Shown: positions 44,392 to 52,918 of the stretch, one piece after another
How the letters are laid out: each line of letters begins with the position of its first letter
Position numbering within the stretch: position 1 is the first letter of the stretch
Made by a program: the position numbers and the translations under genes
The notes under the pieces: model-generated
What the model saw: the letters and a program-made list of their open reading frames with translations, nothing else
Databases searched by the model: none
What the model was told of the DNA's origin: nothing
DNA from: Pedobacter yulinensis
GTDB lineage: Bacteria > Bacteroidota > Bacteroidia > Sphingobacteriales > Sphingobacteriaceae
Direction: 5' to 3'
Length of the DNA stretch: 64,000 nt
NCBI RefSeq assembly: GCF_003029735.1
Contig: NZ_KZ686269.1
Location: 186,001 to 250,000, forward strand

Positions 44392-46308
44392 ATGAACATG
44401 ACTAAAAACATCATACTGAGCCTATGTCTTGGTCTGCTATTCGTGTTTTCCTGCAACCCTAAAGAAAGCGCCCGCCATGATGCAGCACAGCCGACAGCTC
44501 ATCCTGCCGCCCAAAAGGATTACTTGTCTTTCATTATTGCTTTAGACACACTGCCATCGGCCTTGGTAAAAAAGACCGTTCATAAAGAAGATAGCCTGCT
44601 GGGCAAGATGGCAAACAAAACTTCAAATCCTTATTACTTTTTTTTTAAAGCCAGAAGATATGTTTATGCCGGAAAAACTGACAGCGCATTGTTGACTTAC
44701 CCGCAGATGCAGGACCCGGGGCCTACAGATGACGTAGAGCGGCTAAAAACCCTAGAAATGCTGACCCAGAAAATAAAGGGAGGTGGTACAGTTGAGGCAG
44801 ACCTGATGAAACAAATCTATGCTGGTTTAAAAGAAGCTGAAAAGACCGGCAGCCGGCTAACTTATCGATTTTACGACTTGCTGGCGCAGGCTTATTTTCA
44901 GAACCGCAACGAAAAAAAATCGCTGGCGTATGTCGCCGTTTATTTTGAAAACCATCCGTTTAAAACTCATCCGATTGTTAAGCAACGCTATTTTGATATC
45001 TCCTTTCTCCTGGCCTCGAGGGTGGGAGACCTGAAGAAAATGACCGCCTGCAACTTAAGCGCGCGGAATCTGGCTAAAGAGGTAAAAGATAGCCTGGCGA
45101 TTGCCCGGACATACGACAATGAAGCGCAGATTTACGGCAGGCAGGGCAAAACCAAACAAGCCCTTGCGTGCAGTAAAATCTATTTTGATTATCTGCAGAA
45201 AACCAATACCGTTAACGCCGTCGCCTGCAATAACCTGGCGACTGCGTTTTCCCAAAACAAACAACCCGATTCTGCAATCAGGTATTACAGAATGGGTATC
45301 GAAATGGAAAAGGCGCTATCAAACGGTAAGAGAAGCAGCATTTACTATAAGGGTTTGACAGAGGCTTATAAAACCAAGGGTGAGTTTTCCAATGCCCTGG
45401 CGGCAATAGATTCAGCCTATCAAATTGATTTAGAGAACACCGCGGCTATGGAGGTCATGAAAGTGGCCGAACTGCATGAGAAATACGAAACTAAAAAAAA
45501 GGACAAGAATATCGCTGACCTAAATGACCGGAACAAGCTGAACGAGACCATCATTAAACAGCAACGTTGGACGCTTTTTTTAATGGGGATCATTTTTCTG
45601 GCGGCGGTTTCTCTTTTCTATATCATCTATCGCCAACAACGTTTAAGGGAAAAGAATAAACTGCTGAGATCGCAAAATGAGAAGCTGGTTTTGGAACAAA
45701 AAGTGCTGCAGGTTCAGTTAAACCCCCATTTTATTTTCAATGCCATCGCCAATTTACAAAGCCTCATCGCTTCGGCACAAACAGAAAAATCGGTATGTTA
45801 CCTCAGCTCGTTCTCCGGTTTGCTGCGTGGCGTGCTGGAGCAAAGCAGGAAAGATTTTATAGAAATCGGGGAGGAAGTGGCATCGTTAACAAACTACCTC
45901 CGTCTGCAGCAGTTGCGGTATACCGATGCCTTTGATTACCAGATTACGGTAGATGACGGTCTGAGTCTAGGCGACACACTGATCCCGCCCATGCTGATCC
46001 AGCCGTTTGTTGAAAATTCGATTGAACATGGTTTCAGAAACATTAATTATAAGGGGCTGGTGAAAATTTCGTTTAAAAGGAACGAAGATACGCTGGTCAT
46101 TGAAATTGATGATAACGGCAGCGGACTGGCAAAATTTCCGGAAGAACAACAAAAAAGGCAGTCGCTCGCCCAGGTGATCTTAAAAGAAAGAATAGACAGG
46201 CTATTTACCGCAAATGGGCAACAGGCCAGGTGTCAAGTGAATGACAAGGGAACCAGTGGTGCAACAGGGGTAAGGGTAGAAATACTGATCCCGATCATTA
46301 CAGAATAA
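44392..46308 (+). CDS. LytS-type sensor histidine kinase with TPR-like sensor
   Basis: 638 residues. The signal sequence ends in the lipobox-like FVFSC (Cys near residue 22), then an extracytoplasmic helical region with TPR-like repeats (about 60-380), one transmembrane helix (393-412, TLFLMGIIFLAAVSLFYIIY), a short coiled coil, and the His_kinase domain with the phospho-acceptor His in LNPHFIFNAIANLQS (about 443-449). A HATPase domain with N box NSIEHGF and G box DDNGSGL follows. The response regulator gene lies 11 bp downstream. Adjacent to and divergent from the RiPP precursors, so it may sense the peptide product or envelope state. Confidence 0.88.
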   Translation: MNMTKNIILSLCLGLLFVFSCNPKESARHDAAQPTAHPAAQKDYLSFIIALDTLPSALVKKTVHKEDSLLGKMANKTSNPYYFFFKARRYVYAGKTDSALLTYPQMQDPGPTDDVERLKTLEMLTQKIKGGGTVEADLMKQIYAGLKEAEKTGSRLTYRFYDLLAQAYFQNRNEKKSLAYVAVYFENHPFKTHPIVKQRYFDISFLLASRVGDLKKMTACNLSARNLAKEVKDSLAIARTYDNEAQIYGRQGKTKQALACSKIYFDYLQKTNTVNAVACNNLATAFSQNKQPDSAIRYYRMGIEMEKALSNGKRSSIYYKGLTEAYKTKGEFSNALAAIDSAYQIDLENTAAMEVMKVAELHEKYETKKKDKNIADLNDRNKLNETIIKQQRWTLFLMGIIFLAAVSLFYIIYRQQRLREKNKLLRSQNEKLVLEQKVLQVQLNPHFIFNAIANLQSLIASAQTEKSVCYLSSFSGLLRGVLEQSRKDFIEIGEEVASLTNYLRLQQLRYTDAFDYQITVDDGLSLGDTLIPPMLIQPFVENSIEHGFRNINYKGLVKISFKRNEDTLVIEIDDNGSGLAKFPEEQQKRQSLAQVILKERIDRLFTANGQQARCQVNDKGTSGATGVRVEILIPIITE

Positions 46309-46319
46309 ATACGATCAAC

Positions 46320-47066
46320 ATGAAGCTCTATATTTTAGAAGACGAAACCCTGATTGCGCAGCACATTCTACAGATCGTAAACAAAATTGCCTATCTCAAA
46401 GTGGTGGGTATGGCAGGGGAAATTTATACCGCTAAGAAAGAAATCGCTTTACTGAAGCCCGATCTGGTGCTGGCAGATATCCGCCTGAAAGACGGGGACA
46501 GCTTCCAGCTGTTTGACGAGATGGAAAGCCTGGATTTCCAGGTCATTTTTCTAACTGCCTATGATCAGTACGCCATTCGGGCGCTTAACCTGGGTGCTTT
46601 TGCCTACATGCTCAAACCCGTCGACGAACTTTCCTTAACCGCCTGGCTAAATAAATGTTACCAGCATCGAGAAGAGGAGGCAGTAGCGTCGCACCAGCTG
46701 GCCGTAGCCAGAGAACATTACCTTGCTCAGGGGATAACTGCCACAAAAAGAATTGCCCTGAAAAGTTTGGAATGCATAGAAGTGGTATCCCTTGACGATG
46801 TGCTCTATTGTAAGAGCGATAAAGGATACACGACATTTTATTTATGTGGCGGCCGCGAGATCCTGGTTTCGAAAGGCCTCAAAGACTATGAAAGTTTGCT
46901 TACGCCATTTGGGTACATCAGGTGTCATCAATCCTACCTGGTTAATTTCAAGTTTGTTAAAAAATATTATCGGGAAGGTTATCTTGAAATGGAAAATAAG
47001 GAAAAGATCCTCGTTTCAAGCCGGAAAAAGGAAGAGGTGCTCAGGTACCTGGAAAATATTTCATGA
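46320..47066 (+). CDS. LytTR family response regulator
   Basis: 248 residues: receiver domain (1-120) with phospho-acceptor Asp near residue 53 in VLADIRLKDG, the conserved Thr in FLTAYDQYA and Lys in YMLKPVDE; then a LytTR DNA-binding domain (about 145-245) with CKSDKGYTTFYL and RCHQSYLVNF. It is the cognate partner of the upstream kinase. LytTR/LytS pairs control bacteriocin and envelope genes in several phyla; control of the neighbouring RiPP genes is inference from position. Confidence 0.92.
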   Translation: MKLYILEDETLIAQHILQIVNKIAYLKVVGMAGEIYTAKKEIALLKPDLVLADIRLKDGDSFQLFDEMESLDFQVIFLTAYDQYAIRALNLGAFAYMLKPVDELSLTAWLNKCYQHREEEAVASHQLAVAREHYLAQGITATKRIALKSLECIEVVSLDDVLYCKSDKGYTTFYLCGGREILVSKGLKDYESLLTPFGYIRCHQSYLVNFKFVKKYYREGYLEMENKEKILVSSRKKEEVLRYLENIS

Positions 47067-47212
47067 TTGCTGAACATGGAGTTGATCAGATGCGCAACTT
47101 AGGTGTCTTCAGGAAAAATGTCGGGAAAAGTTGAAGGGAAAAAGGCAATTTGAAAATGAAATGTTTTAATTAAGTTTAACGAGCATGGTTTAACAACATT
47201 CGGTATACACGC

Positions 47213-47572
47213 ATGTACGAGAAAAAAATTCCAAAAAATTATGACTGCGGCATGGCTGTATTGATGGAAATAATTGGCGGAAAATGGAAAACCTATCTTT
47301 TATTTCTGATCAATTCCGGTGTGCGGAGACCTAATGAATTGCAGAAATCAATTCCCGAAGCCAGCAGACGGGTTTTGGATCTGCAGCTTCGGGAATTGGA
47401 GTTTCATGGAATTGTCCAAAGAACCATTTATCCCGAAGTTCCGCCAAAAGTGGAATACGCTTTAACGGAGTTCGGACAATCGCTGTTACCTGTAGTATTG
47501 GAAATGGATAAATGGGGAAATGGATATTTGTCAGTCTTTAAAGAACTCATGGAAAAAAAGAAATCGGTTTAG
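47213..47572 (+). CDS. HxlR family winged-helix transcriptional regulator
   Basis: 119 residues, HxlR/MarR-like winged helix. The family start is C(G)MAVLMEIIGGKWKTYLLF with GGKW; the recognition helix region is SRRVLDLQLRELEFHGIVQR, and the wing is YPEVPPKVEYALTEFG. Relatives respond to aldehydes, quinones or thiol stress through an N-terminal Cys; here a Cys is present in NYDCGMAV. It converges with the oxidoreductase gene, overlapping by 4 bp. The AT-rich codon use differs from the core genes to the left. Confidence 0.9.
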   Translation: MYEKKIPKNYDCGMAVLMEIIGGKWKTYLLFLINSGVRRPNELQKSIPEASRRVLDLQLRELEFHGIVQRTIYPEVPPKVEYALTEFGQSLLPVVLEMDKWGNGYLSVFKELMEKKKSV

Positions 47573-48453
47573 GCATTGGTACGCCTGATTGTTTCAACAA
47601 TACTTGTCGTGCCATTTTCTCCGAACCCGCTGTTGACAGTTTCTTGAAATAATTTTTCAATGCTTTCGGGAACCGAATAATCAAGATGCGCTTCCCTGGA
47701 TGTTTCAGTGACATGCTTAGCGCCGGCTAACATCATTTTGAGACTTTGCTGAGAACCGTCGTAGGTTTTGGTATCGATCTCTTCCGGAATATTGGCATCT
47801 TGAACCAGATAAGGTAAAAAATTCAAAAATCCCTGCATGTAAGGTTCGAAAGCTTTTGCGTCGATATTCGCGGACTTTATAATTGCATAACTTTGAACTA
47901 TACCGGTAATAGACGCGTAAAGCACATTTAAAGACGCCTGGTAAAATAACATGGCCAGCCCAATTTCATCCCCCTTGTAATCAGTTCTCGACAGAACCTC
48001 CAGATGTGACTGATACCTGTCAAAAACAGCTTTGTCGCCACTATAGAACGTATAGGAATTTGGATCTTTTTTACCCACCAGCGGCGGTGGTACCATAATC
48101 CCCCCTGAGAGAAAACCAGCGCCAAACAGCTCCAACCAGTCTTTAGCTTTACGAACCTCCTCAGGAGTGCCGGAACTTAAATTCACTACAACTTTTCCTT
48201 GCAGATTTTCAGTCGATTCATGCAAAACAACATAAAAAATATCATAATTAGTTAAACTGACGATAATTAATTCACTTTCATTGATGGCTGCTGATATGTG
48301 GGAATGAAAAATGCCTCCTGATTGTACCAGGTCATCTGCTTTAGACCGCGTACGATTCCAAAGATGTACTTCGTAGCCCTTAGCCAGGTAGGATTTTGCA
48401 ATTGATTGCCCCATTGGGCCAAGTCCGATTACTGTTACTCTATTCATCATCAT
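47569..48453 (-). CDS. NAD(P)-dependent oxidoreductase, imine-reductase / beta-hydroxyacid dehydrogenase-like
   Basis: 294 residues from ATG 48453 (three ATG codons in a row, 48447-48453, so the exact first residue is uncertain). N-terminal Rossmann domain with VIGLGPMGQSIAKSYLAKG, the loop LWNRTRSKADDL that favours NADPH, and VVNLSSGTPEE. The C-terminal helical domain, with YEASL-like FYQASLNVLYAS, resembles imine reductases rather than 3-hydroxyisobutyrate dehydrogenases. A longer frame to 48564 is not supported. Convergent with the HxlR regulator. Confidence 0.82.
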   Translation of the reverse strand: MMMNRVTVIGLGPMGQSIAKSYLAKGYEVHLWNRTRSKADDLVQSGGIFHSHISAAINESELIIVSLTNYDIFYVVLHESTENLQGKVVVNLSSGTPEEVRKAKDWLELFGAGFLSGGIMVPPPLVGKKDPNSYTFYSGDKAVFDRYQSHLEVLSRTDYKGDEIGLAMLFYQASLNVLYASITGIVQSYAIIKSANIDAKAFEPYMQGFLNFLPYLVQDANIPEEIDTKTYDGSQQSLKMMLAGAKHVTETSREAHLDYSVPESIEKLFQETVNSGFGENGTTSIVETIRRTNA

Positions 48454-48644
48454 AAATTTTGAAAAGCAAACTTCAGACTTAAAAAAACCAAATAGAATAA
48501 CGGAAAAAATTATCCCTATATGAAAATAATAGCCGCCAGGGTCGGCGTAAAAAATGCGGTTCAAAAGGGGGCTATGCCTGCAAGTATTGGCGTTCCATGT
48601 GCAGTAGTGTGTTTTCGTAAAAGATGCTTAAAATGAAAACCTAC

Positions 48645-49160
48645 CTAAAGCTCTATGATCAGGAAATTAAGAAGCTCTTTTCCCTGCTCTGTCATATAGC
48701 TGAAGGGATGATCTGTTAGCTTGATATTGCTGATGGGAAAAGCAACTGGTTTGCAGGGGGAACCTGTTTCTCTTCTGGTTACAGTGTATTGAATCGTTGT
48801 TCGTTGCAAATTGCTTAACTGGATTAAGTAGTCGTGCTGGCCTTCTTTTGTATCAAACAACATCAGTTGTATTGTGCCATAATAGGATGAGCCGACCACC
48901 CCGGATTTCACAACTTTCCAGTTCTTGTGAGCTGTATTGGTTGTCTTTTCGACAACCACAATGTCAGATTCCTTTATGCTGCCATTGGTAAGCAAATTTT
49001 CTCCGGTGCCTTTAGCCAGAACTTTCAGATAGGCAGTAGCCGGTGGCGACTCATTCAATAAACCGTCGCAAGGATTACTTACCTGATCTGTTTTACGGCA
49101 ACCCGCATGGATCAGTAAGATTATAATAAGGAGAAGTGTTGGTCTGTTACAATGCTTCAT
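48645..49160 (-). CDS. Hypothetical lipoprotein
   Basis: 171 residues from ATG 49160. Signal peptide MKHCNRPTLLLIIILLIHAGC with a lipobox ending HAGC, then RKTDQVSNPCDG. The mature part is predicted beta-rich (TIQLMLFDTKEGQHDYLI, TTIQYTVTRRETGSPC) and contains two further Cys. No recognised family. The longer reading to 49226 precedes the signal peptide and is not supported. Single gene. Confidence 0.68.
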   Translation of the reverse strand: MKHCNRPTLLLIIILLIHAGCRKTDQVSNPCDGLLNESPPATAYLKVLAKGTGENLLTNGSIKESDIVVVEKTTNTAHKNWKVVKSGVVGSSYYGTIQLMLFDTKEGQHDYLIQLSNLQRTTIQYTVTRRETGSPCKPVAFPISNIKLTDHPFSYMTEQGKELLNFLIIEL

Positions 49161-49545
49161 GAGGCAATAGTCTGGTTCGGTGCTGCTGCTCAAGCGGTCT
49201 GATCTGTTCCTTGGCCAAAAAACCATCTCTGGCGCCCAAGCCGGACTGGATGGTGAACAGATTCTGTTCCGATTGAGATTACTTTTTCACTCGCATTCCG
49301 AAATTAACAACTTTAAAAACAGTACACAATGGCTATTAATAACCATTAGCCTGGCTACACGCTCGGCGGCTCGACATAATTCCGGTCTCAATCTTTAAGC
49401 AACTAGCCAGGCAGACTGACTTGGTTCGGGCAGCTGCACCAAATAACCAGACAGATGATAAATCAGATATTAGATCTGTAGGGGACATGAAAAGATTTGC
49501 TTTGAGTGAGGTGACCAGCAACCGCCAACCAGCTCCCTGAAACAG
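49161..49545. other. Intergenic region
   Basis: No gene seen. The left part should hold the lipoprotein promoter. Frames on both strands give compositions typical of non-coding DNA. Confidence 0.3.
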
Positions 49546-49577
49546 CCAAAAGCAGGCCGCATCGGGCCTGCTTTTGG
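49546..49577 (-). terminator. Terminator hairpin after the GH43 gene
   Basis: Stem CCAAAAGCAGGCC/GGCCTGCTTTTGG, loop about 6. A second hairpin, GACCGGCC/GGCCGGTC, lies at 49597-49618 between it and the stop codon. Both are symmetric; the one at 49546 has the T run on the minus strand. Confidence 0.55.
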
Positions 49578-49628
49578 TTGAACATGTATCGGTACAGACC
49601 GGCCCGCATTGGCCGGTCCACAATCACT

Positions 49629-51191
49629 TTACTCTCCCACAGGGATCGGCGTGTCTACACCGGTTGAGGCAGCCGTCCCGAAGTTTGGCGAACCGTCTGC
49701 ATTCCAGGTTAGTTTCTGCATGCGCGGCGTGCGGGCACCGCCGGTGGTATTGGCCACGCTGCGGGCGTGGTAAATAAACCAGTGTTCTTTCTGCACCACG
49801 CCGTTGGGATTGGTAAAACTGCTGGTGAAAAAGCCGTTGTGGCCCGGACCATACACGCCATTGGCATCATTGCGGGTAAAAACCTGCTTCTTGTTGATCC
49901 AATCTGCCGGCACGGTGGGGTTGCCGCCCGCCTTCAGCTGGATCTGTGCCAGGCAGTAGTTGTCGCTGCTGTAGCGGCTGGCCGAGTAAATGATAAAGAC
50001 CGGGCTGCTGGCGTCTTTTTGCAGCATGATCGGGCCCTCGTTCACGCCCGCACCGATCGAGCTTGGTTCGTGTTTTTCCCAGGTGTTGGTGGGCGAGGAT
50101 ATCTTGACCCGTGATCCGCTTACCGTCCAGGGATTGGTCATGGGTGCCAGGTACAGGTACTGTTTGTAGCGGCTGGCGGTACTTTCCCAGCCAGACCATA
50201 CAAAATAGTTCGTTGAACCGACGGTGAGGATGGTGCCGTCAATGGCCCATTGGTCGGTATCGTCGCTGATCTTCCCTTTGAAGGTCCAGGTGCCGGTCAT
50301 CGGGTCGGCGTTTGCATTTTCTAAAACGTACATCCGATGGGTGTCGCCGGTGCCGTCATTGGCGGCAAAATAGATGTACCATTTTCCTGACACAAAATGC
50401 AGTTCGGGCGCCCAGAGGTTTGAAGAATAGGCGGTGCCGGCAGGCGGGGTCCAGACCACCTTTTCGGTCGCAGACGACAAGAGCGACATGTTTCTCGTTT
50501 TGCGCAGGCCGATGTTGCTGCCGCGAGTGTACATGAAGTAATAATAGCCGTCTTTTTCAGCTACATAGGGGTCGGCCCGACTTACGTCAATCAGCGGGTT
50601 TTTGAAATTCAAGTTGTGGAAATTGAACAGGTTTTGCGTGCCTGTGCTGGTTGTTTTCTGCCTGATCTTGGTGCCGGGTGTGTTGTTGTTGGGGTCAAGC
50701 ACCATGTTCATGCCTGTTGCTTTGTTGATCAGGGAGTACATGTTGTTGCTGCCTGAATACACGACCGACCAGCGCTGGTTGTCGTTGTTGTCGTTTGTGC
50801 CCTGCACCAGGATATCGCCCGAGGCAGAACTGTTTGACTTAAGGCATTTGTTGCTGGTTACGTTAACCAGCTTGCAGTAAACGGAGTCGATCTTGACCAG
50901 TTTCCATTTCTGGCCGCTGTTCGGGAACCACGACCACTGCTGGATTTGTTGATTTTCTGCGGTCGAGTTGCCGGTTACTTCCACCGCCGGACCTGCGGGC
51001 CAGGAAACGGCAGCAGTAATGCGGTAGGTGGCGCCGTCAACGAGCCGGCTAAGCGAAGATGCGCTGCTGCTTAAGCTGAGTTGGTCAGAAGGTTGCTGCC
51101 CGGGAACGGTGGCTTCTTCCTTCACGGCTTTTTTGCAGGCTGTTAACGAGAACAAAACGGCGATAATCACCGGAATAAAAGGTTTGCTCAT
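49629..51191 (-). CDS. GH43 glycoside hydrolase with N-terminal ricin-type lectin domain, lipoprotein
   Basis: 520 residues. Lipobox SLTAC near residue 19 followed by KK. A ricin B-type beta-trefoil (about 50-190) shows the QxW repeats WSWFPNSGQKWKLV, NDNNDNQRWSVV and the GMNMVLD segment. The C-terminal five-bladed propeller of family GH43 (about 195-515) has the general base Asp in DVSRADPYV, the pKa-modulating Asp in QWAIDGTIL and the acid Glu in GVNEGPIML. The family includes alpha-L-arabinofuranosidases and xylosidases. Divergent from the GH18 lipoprotein gene, sharing the 450-bp region that holds two LacI-type operators. Confidence 0.85.
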   Translation of the reverse strand: MSKPFIPVIIAVLFSLTACKKAVKEEATVPGQQPSDQLSLSSSASSLSRLVDGATYRITAAVSWPAGPAVEVTGNSTAENQQIQQWSWFPNSGQKWKLVKIDSVYCKLVNVTSNKCLKSNSSASGDILVQGTNDNNDNQRWSVVYSGSNNMYSLINKATGMNMVLDPNNNTPGTKIRQKTTSTGTQNLFNFHNLNFKNPLIDVSRADPYVAEKDGYYYFMYTRGSNIGLRKTRNMSLLSSATEKVVWTPPAGTAYSSNLWAPELHFVSGKWYIYFAANDGTGDTHRMYVLENANADPMTGTWTFKGKISDDTDQWAIDGTILTVGSTNYFVWSGWESTASRYKQYLYLAPMTNPWTVSGSRVKISSPTNTWEKHEPSSIGAGVNEGPIMLQKDASSPVFIIYSASRYSSDNYCLAQIQLKAGGNPTVPADWINKKQVFTRNDANGVYGPGHNGFFTSSFTNPNGVVQKEHWFIYHARSVANTTGGARTPRMQKLTWNADGSPNFGTAASTGVDTPIPVGE

Positions 51192-51474
51192 AGGACATGA
51201 TTTGTGCCGCGGCGCAAGCGGGAGCTGGGGCAGGCGGCTGGTTTACATTGGGTTAGCTTTACCAAATAAAAGCACTGTTGGGCAAATCATCTGTTCAATG
51301 TATTGTTGATCTGTCTCATTTTTTCACAGTAGCCCGGCAGAAAAAAAGCTGCGGTCTGCAAATGCGGATAAGTTTTTTAAGCAGCGGTTCTCCTTGAAAC
51401 AAACAACCTAACCTGCTGGATCAATCTTGAATTATTGAACAAAGTATTTCCGGTTTCAAAATATTAAATTAGAT

Positions 51475-51490
51475 TTGTGTACGTACACAA
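51475..51490. promoter_or_regulatory. LacI-family operator candidate, perfect palindrome
   Basis: TTGTGTACGTACACAA, a 16-bp perfect palindrome sharing the GTGTACGT core with the other sites of this locus. Confidence 0.6.
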
Positions 51491-51564
51491 TTGTTTCTGA
51501 CAGTATTTTAGCCGTTTCTTTTAGCTTATTGCCTCCGTTTCTTTCCCCGTCTGGATCAGAATTA

Positions 51565-51578
51565 CGTGTACGTTAACG
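51565..51578. promoter_or_regulatory. LacI-family operator candidate 1 of 3 (exact 14-mer)
   Basis: CGTGTACGTTAACG, identical to the copies at 54037 and 54114 upstream of susC; about 60 bp before the GH18 start. Confidence 0.7.
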
Positions 51579-51640
51579 ATTGTGTTGTTACTTAAGCATA
51601 TCATTCGCATATATTTTTAACAATCACCTAAACTAAAACA

Positions 51641-52705
51641 ATGAAAATGAGAAACTTTAAATTCGCCATGCTTACGCTGGGGGTACTTGCAGCAGGTGCT
51701 TGCAGCAAGCAAAAAGAAGGCCCGGCTGTAACCGGCCCGGAACCACGGTCGGCCGGCAACCGGAACCAGCAGGCGGCAGTCACCAATCCGAACAAAGTGG
51801 TGATCGGTTATGTACCTGGTTGGGTCAATGTGACCAGCCTGGCCAACTCGATAGACTTTGGCATTGTGACCCACGTTAACCTGGCCTTTTTTGCGCCGAG
51901 TTCCAGTGGCGGAATGATGGCCAATGGACAGCCCTTGTTCAGCGATTTTAACGCATCAGAAATCAACGCGGTCGTAACAAAAGCCCACGCGGCGGGGAGA
52001 AAGGTACTTGCTTCGCTGGGCGGGGGAGACCCGGATCCCAATGCGGGTAACATTGCCATACAGTTTCGCGCAGCCAACCGCGCCAACTTCATCAATAACC
52101 TGGCTGCGTTCGTTACCTATTTTAACCTGGACGGGATTGACATCGATGTAGAGGGATCGACGCTGGAGCAGATTAAAACCGAGCAAAACTATGCGCCCTT
52201 TGTAGCAGCGCTGCGGACCAAAATTAACCCGCTCGGCAAACTGGTTACCGCGGCTACAGCCGCCTTTAACGGGGGGGAAATTCCGGCGTCTTCATATGCC
52301 TATCTCGACCTGATCAGCATCATGTCTTATGATAATGGCTGGGGCGGTACGTCGAACCATTCTTCTTATGACGCCGCCCTGCAGCATATCAACAAATTCT
52401 TAACGCTTGGCGTACCGGCGTCCAAACTTGTTTTGGGAGTTCCTTTTTATGGCTACAAACCTACCGTTGGAACCGGCTACAAAGCCTGGAATCAATTGAT
52501 TGCCCAATATGGCGCGGCCTCGGTTGCGTATGTAGATACCTACGATGGTTACAAGTACAACGGCATTACCGCCATCGAAGCAAAAACGAAATACGCCGCG
52601 CAACACATTAAAGGGGTGATGATCTGGGAACTCTCTCAGGACGTTACCGGTACCTACAGTCTGTTGCAGGCGGTGGGCAGAAAAATCAATACGCCGGCAC
52701 CTTAA
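51641..52705 (+). CDS. GH18 glycoside hydrolase lipoprotein (chitinase or endo-beta-N-acetylglucosaminidase)
   Basis: 354 residues. Signal peptide MKMRNFKFAMLTLGVLAAGAC with the lipobox Cys near residue 21. A single GH18 TIM barrel: VVIGYVPGWVN first strand, VLASLGGGDPD, and the catalytic DxxDxDxE complete as NLDGIDIDVEG, with SIMSYDNGW and MIWELSQD at the last strand. It cleaves beta-1,4-GlcNAc linkages by substrate assistance; short barrel and PUL context fit either chitin or N-glycan. Outer-membrane lipoprotein, probably surface exposed. Confidence 0.9.
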   Translation: MKMRNFKFAMLTLGVLAAGACSKQKEGPAVTGPEPRSAGNRNQQAAVTNPNKVVIGYVPGWVNVTSLANSIDFGIVTHVNLAFFAPSSSGGMMANGQPLFSDFNASEINAVVTKAHAAGRKVLASLGGGDPDPNAGNIAIQFRAANRANFINNLAAFVTYFNLDGIDIDVEGSTLEQIKTEQNYAPFVAALRTKINPLGKLVTAATAAFNGGEIPASSYAYLDLISIMSYDNGWGGTSNHSSYDAALQHINKFLTLGVPASKLVLGVPFYGYKPTVGTGYKAWNQLIAQYGAASVAYVDTYDGYKYNGITAIEAKTKYAAQHIKGVMIWELSQDVTGTYSLLQAVGRKINTPAP

Positions 52706-52732
52706 CCAGGACCAGATATGCTTAATGTACGT

Positions 52733-52766
52733 GTCAGCGACTGCCCAGGCGGTTGCTGACATGTTT
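52733..52766 (+). terminator. Terminator after the GH18 gene
   Basis: Twelve-pair stem with wobble pairs (GTCAGCGACTGC/GCGGTTGCTGAC), loop of about 4, then TGTTTTC. Confidence 0.5.
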
Positions 52767-52851
52767 TCAAGAAACCGGGTGCCGTATTTGGCGCGAGTAA
52801 ACACGGCCGGTTCGTTTTTTCCGACAAGCTGCCGGTAAATTGGAAGTGCTT

Positions 52852-52864
52852 CGTTAACGTTAAC
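52852..52864. promoter_or_regulatory. Operator candidate upstream of the LacI gene
   Basis: CGTTAACGTTAAC, containing the perfect 12-bp palindrome GTTAACGTTAAC (52853-52864), shares CGTTAACG with the other sites. It lies 17 bp upstream of the -33 element, fitting autoregulation. Confidence 0.6.
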
Positions 52865-52881
52865 ATTTGGCGCAGGCGCCG

Positions 52882-52912
52882 TTGTTCTGTTCTTTAAATA
52901 TCTCTACATTTG
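52882..52912 (+). promoter_or_regulatory. Promoter of the LacI-family regulator
   Basis: TTG (52882-52884), 20 bp, TACATTTG (52905-52912, full match to TAnnTTTG), then 6 bp to ATG 52919; predicted leaderless mRNA. Confidence 0.6.
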
Positions 52913-52918
52913 TTAGGG

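Larger units (their letters stand above)
51192..51640. promoter_or_regulatory. Divergent promoter region of GH43 and GH18 genes
   Basis: About 450 bp without a gene, AT-rich around 51420-51620. It carries two operator-like sites (see 51475-51490 and 51565-51578) and presumably both promoters. Confidence 0.5.

Noticed and set aside
33880..49200. Complete integrative element after mnmE
   Set aside because: No integrase, relaxase, transposase or flanking direct repeat was found; only the location and gene types suggest it, so it is reported as a scar candidate only.
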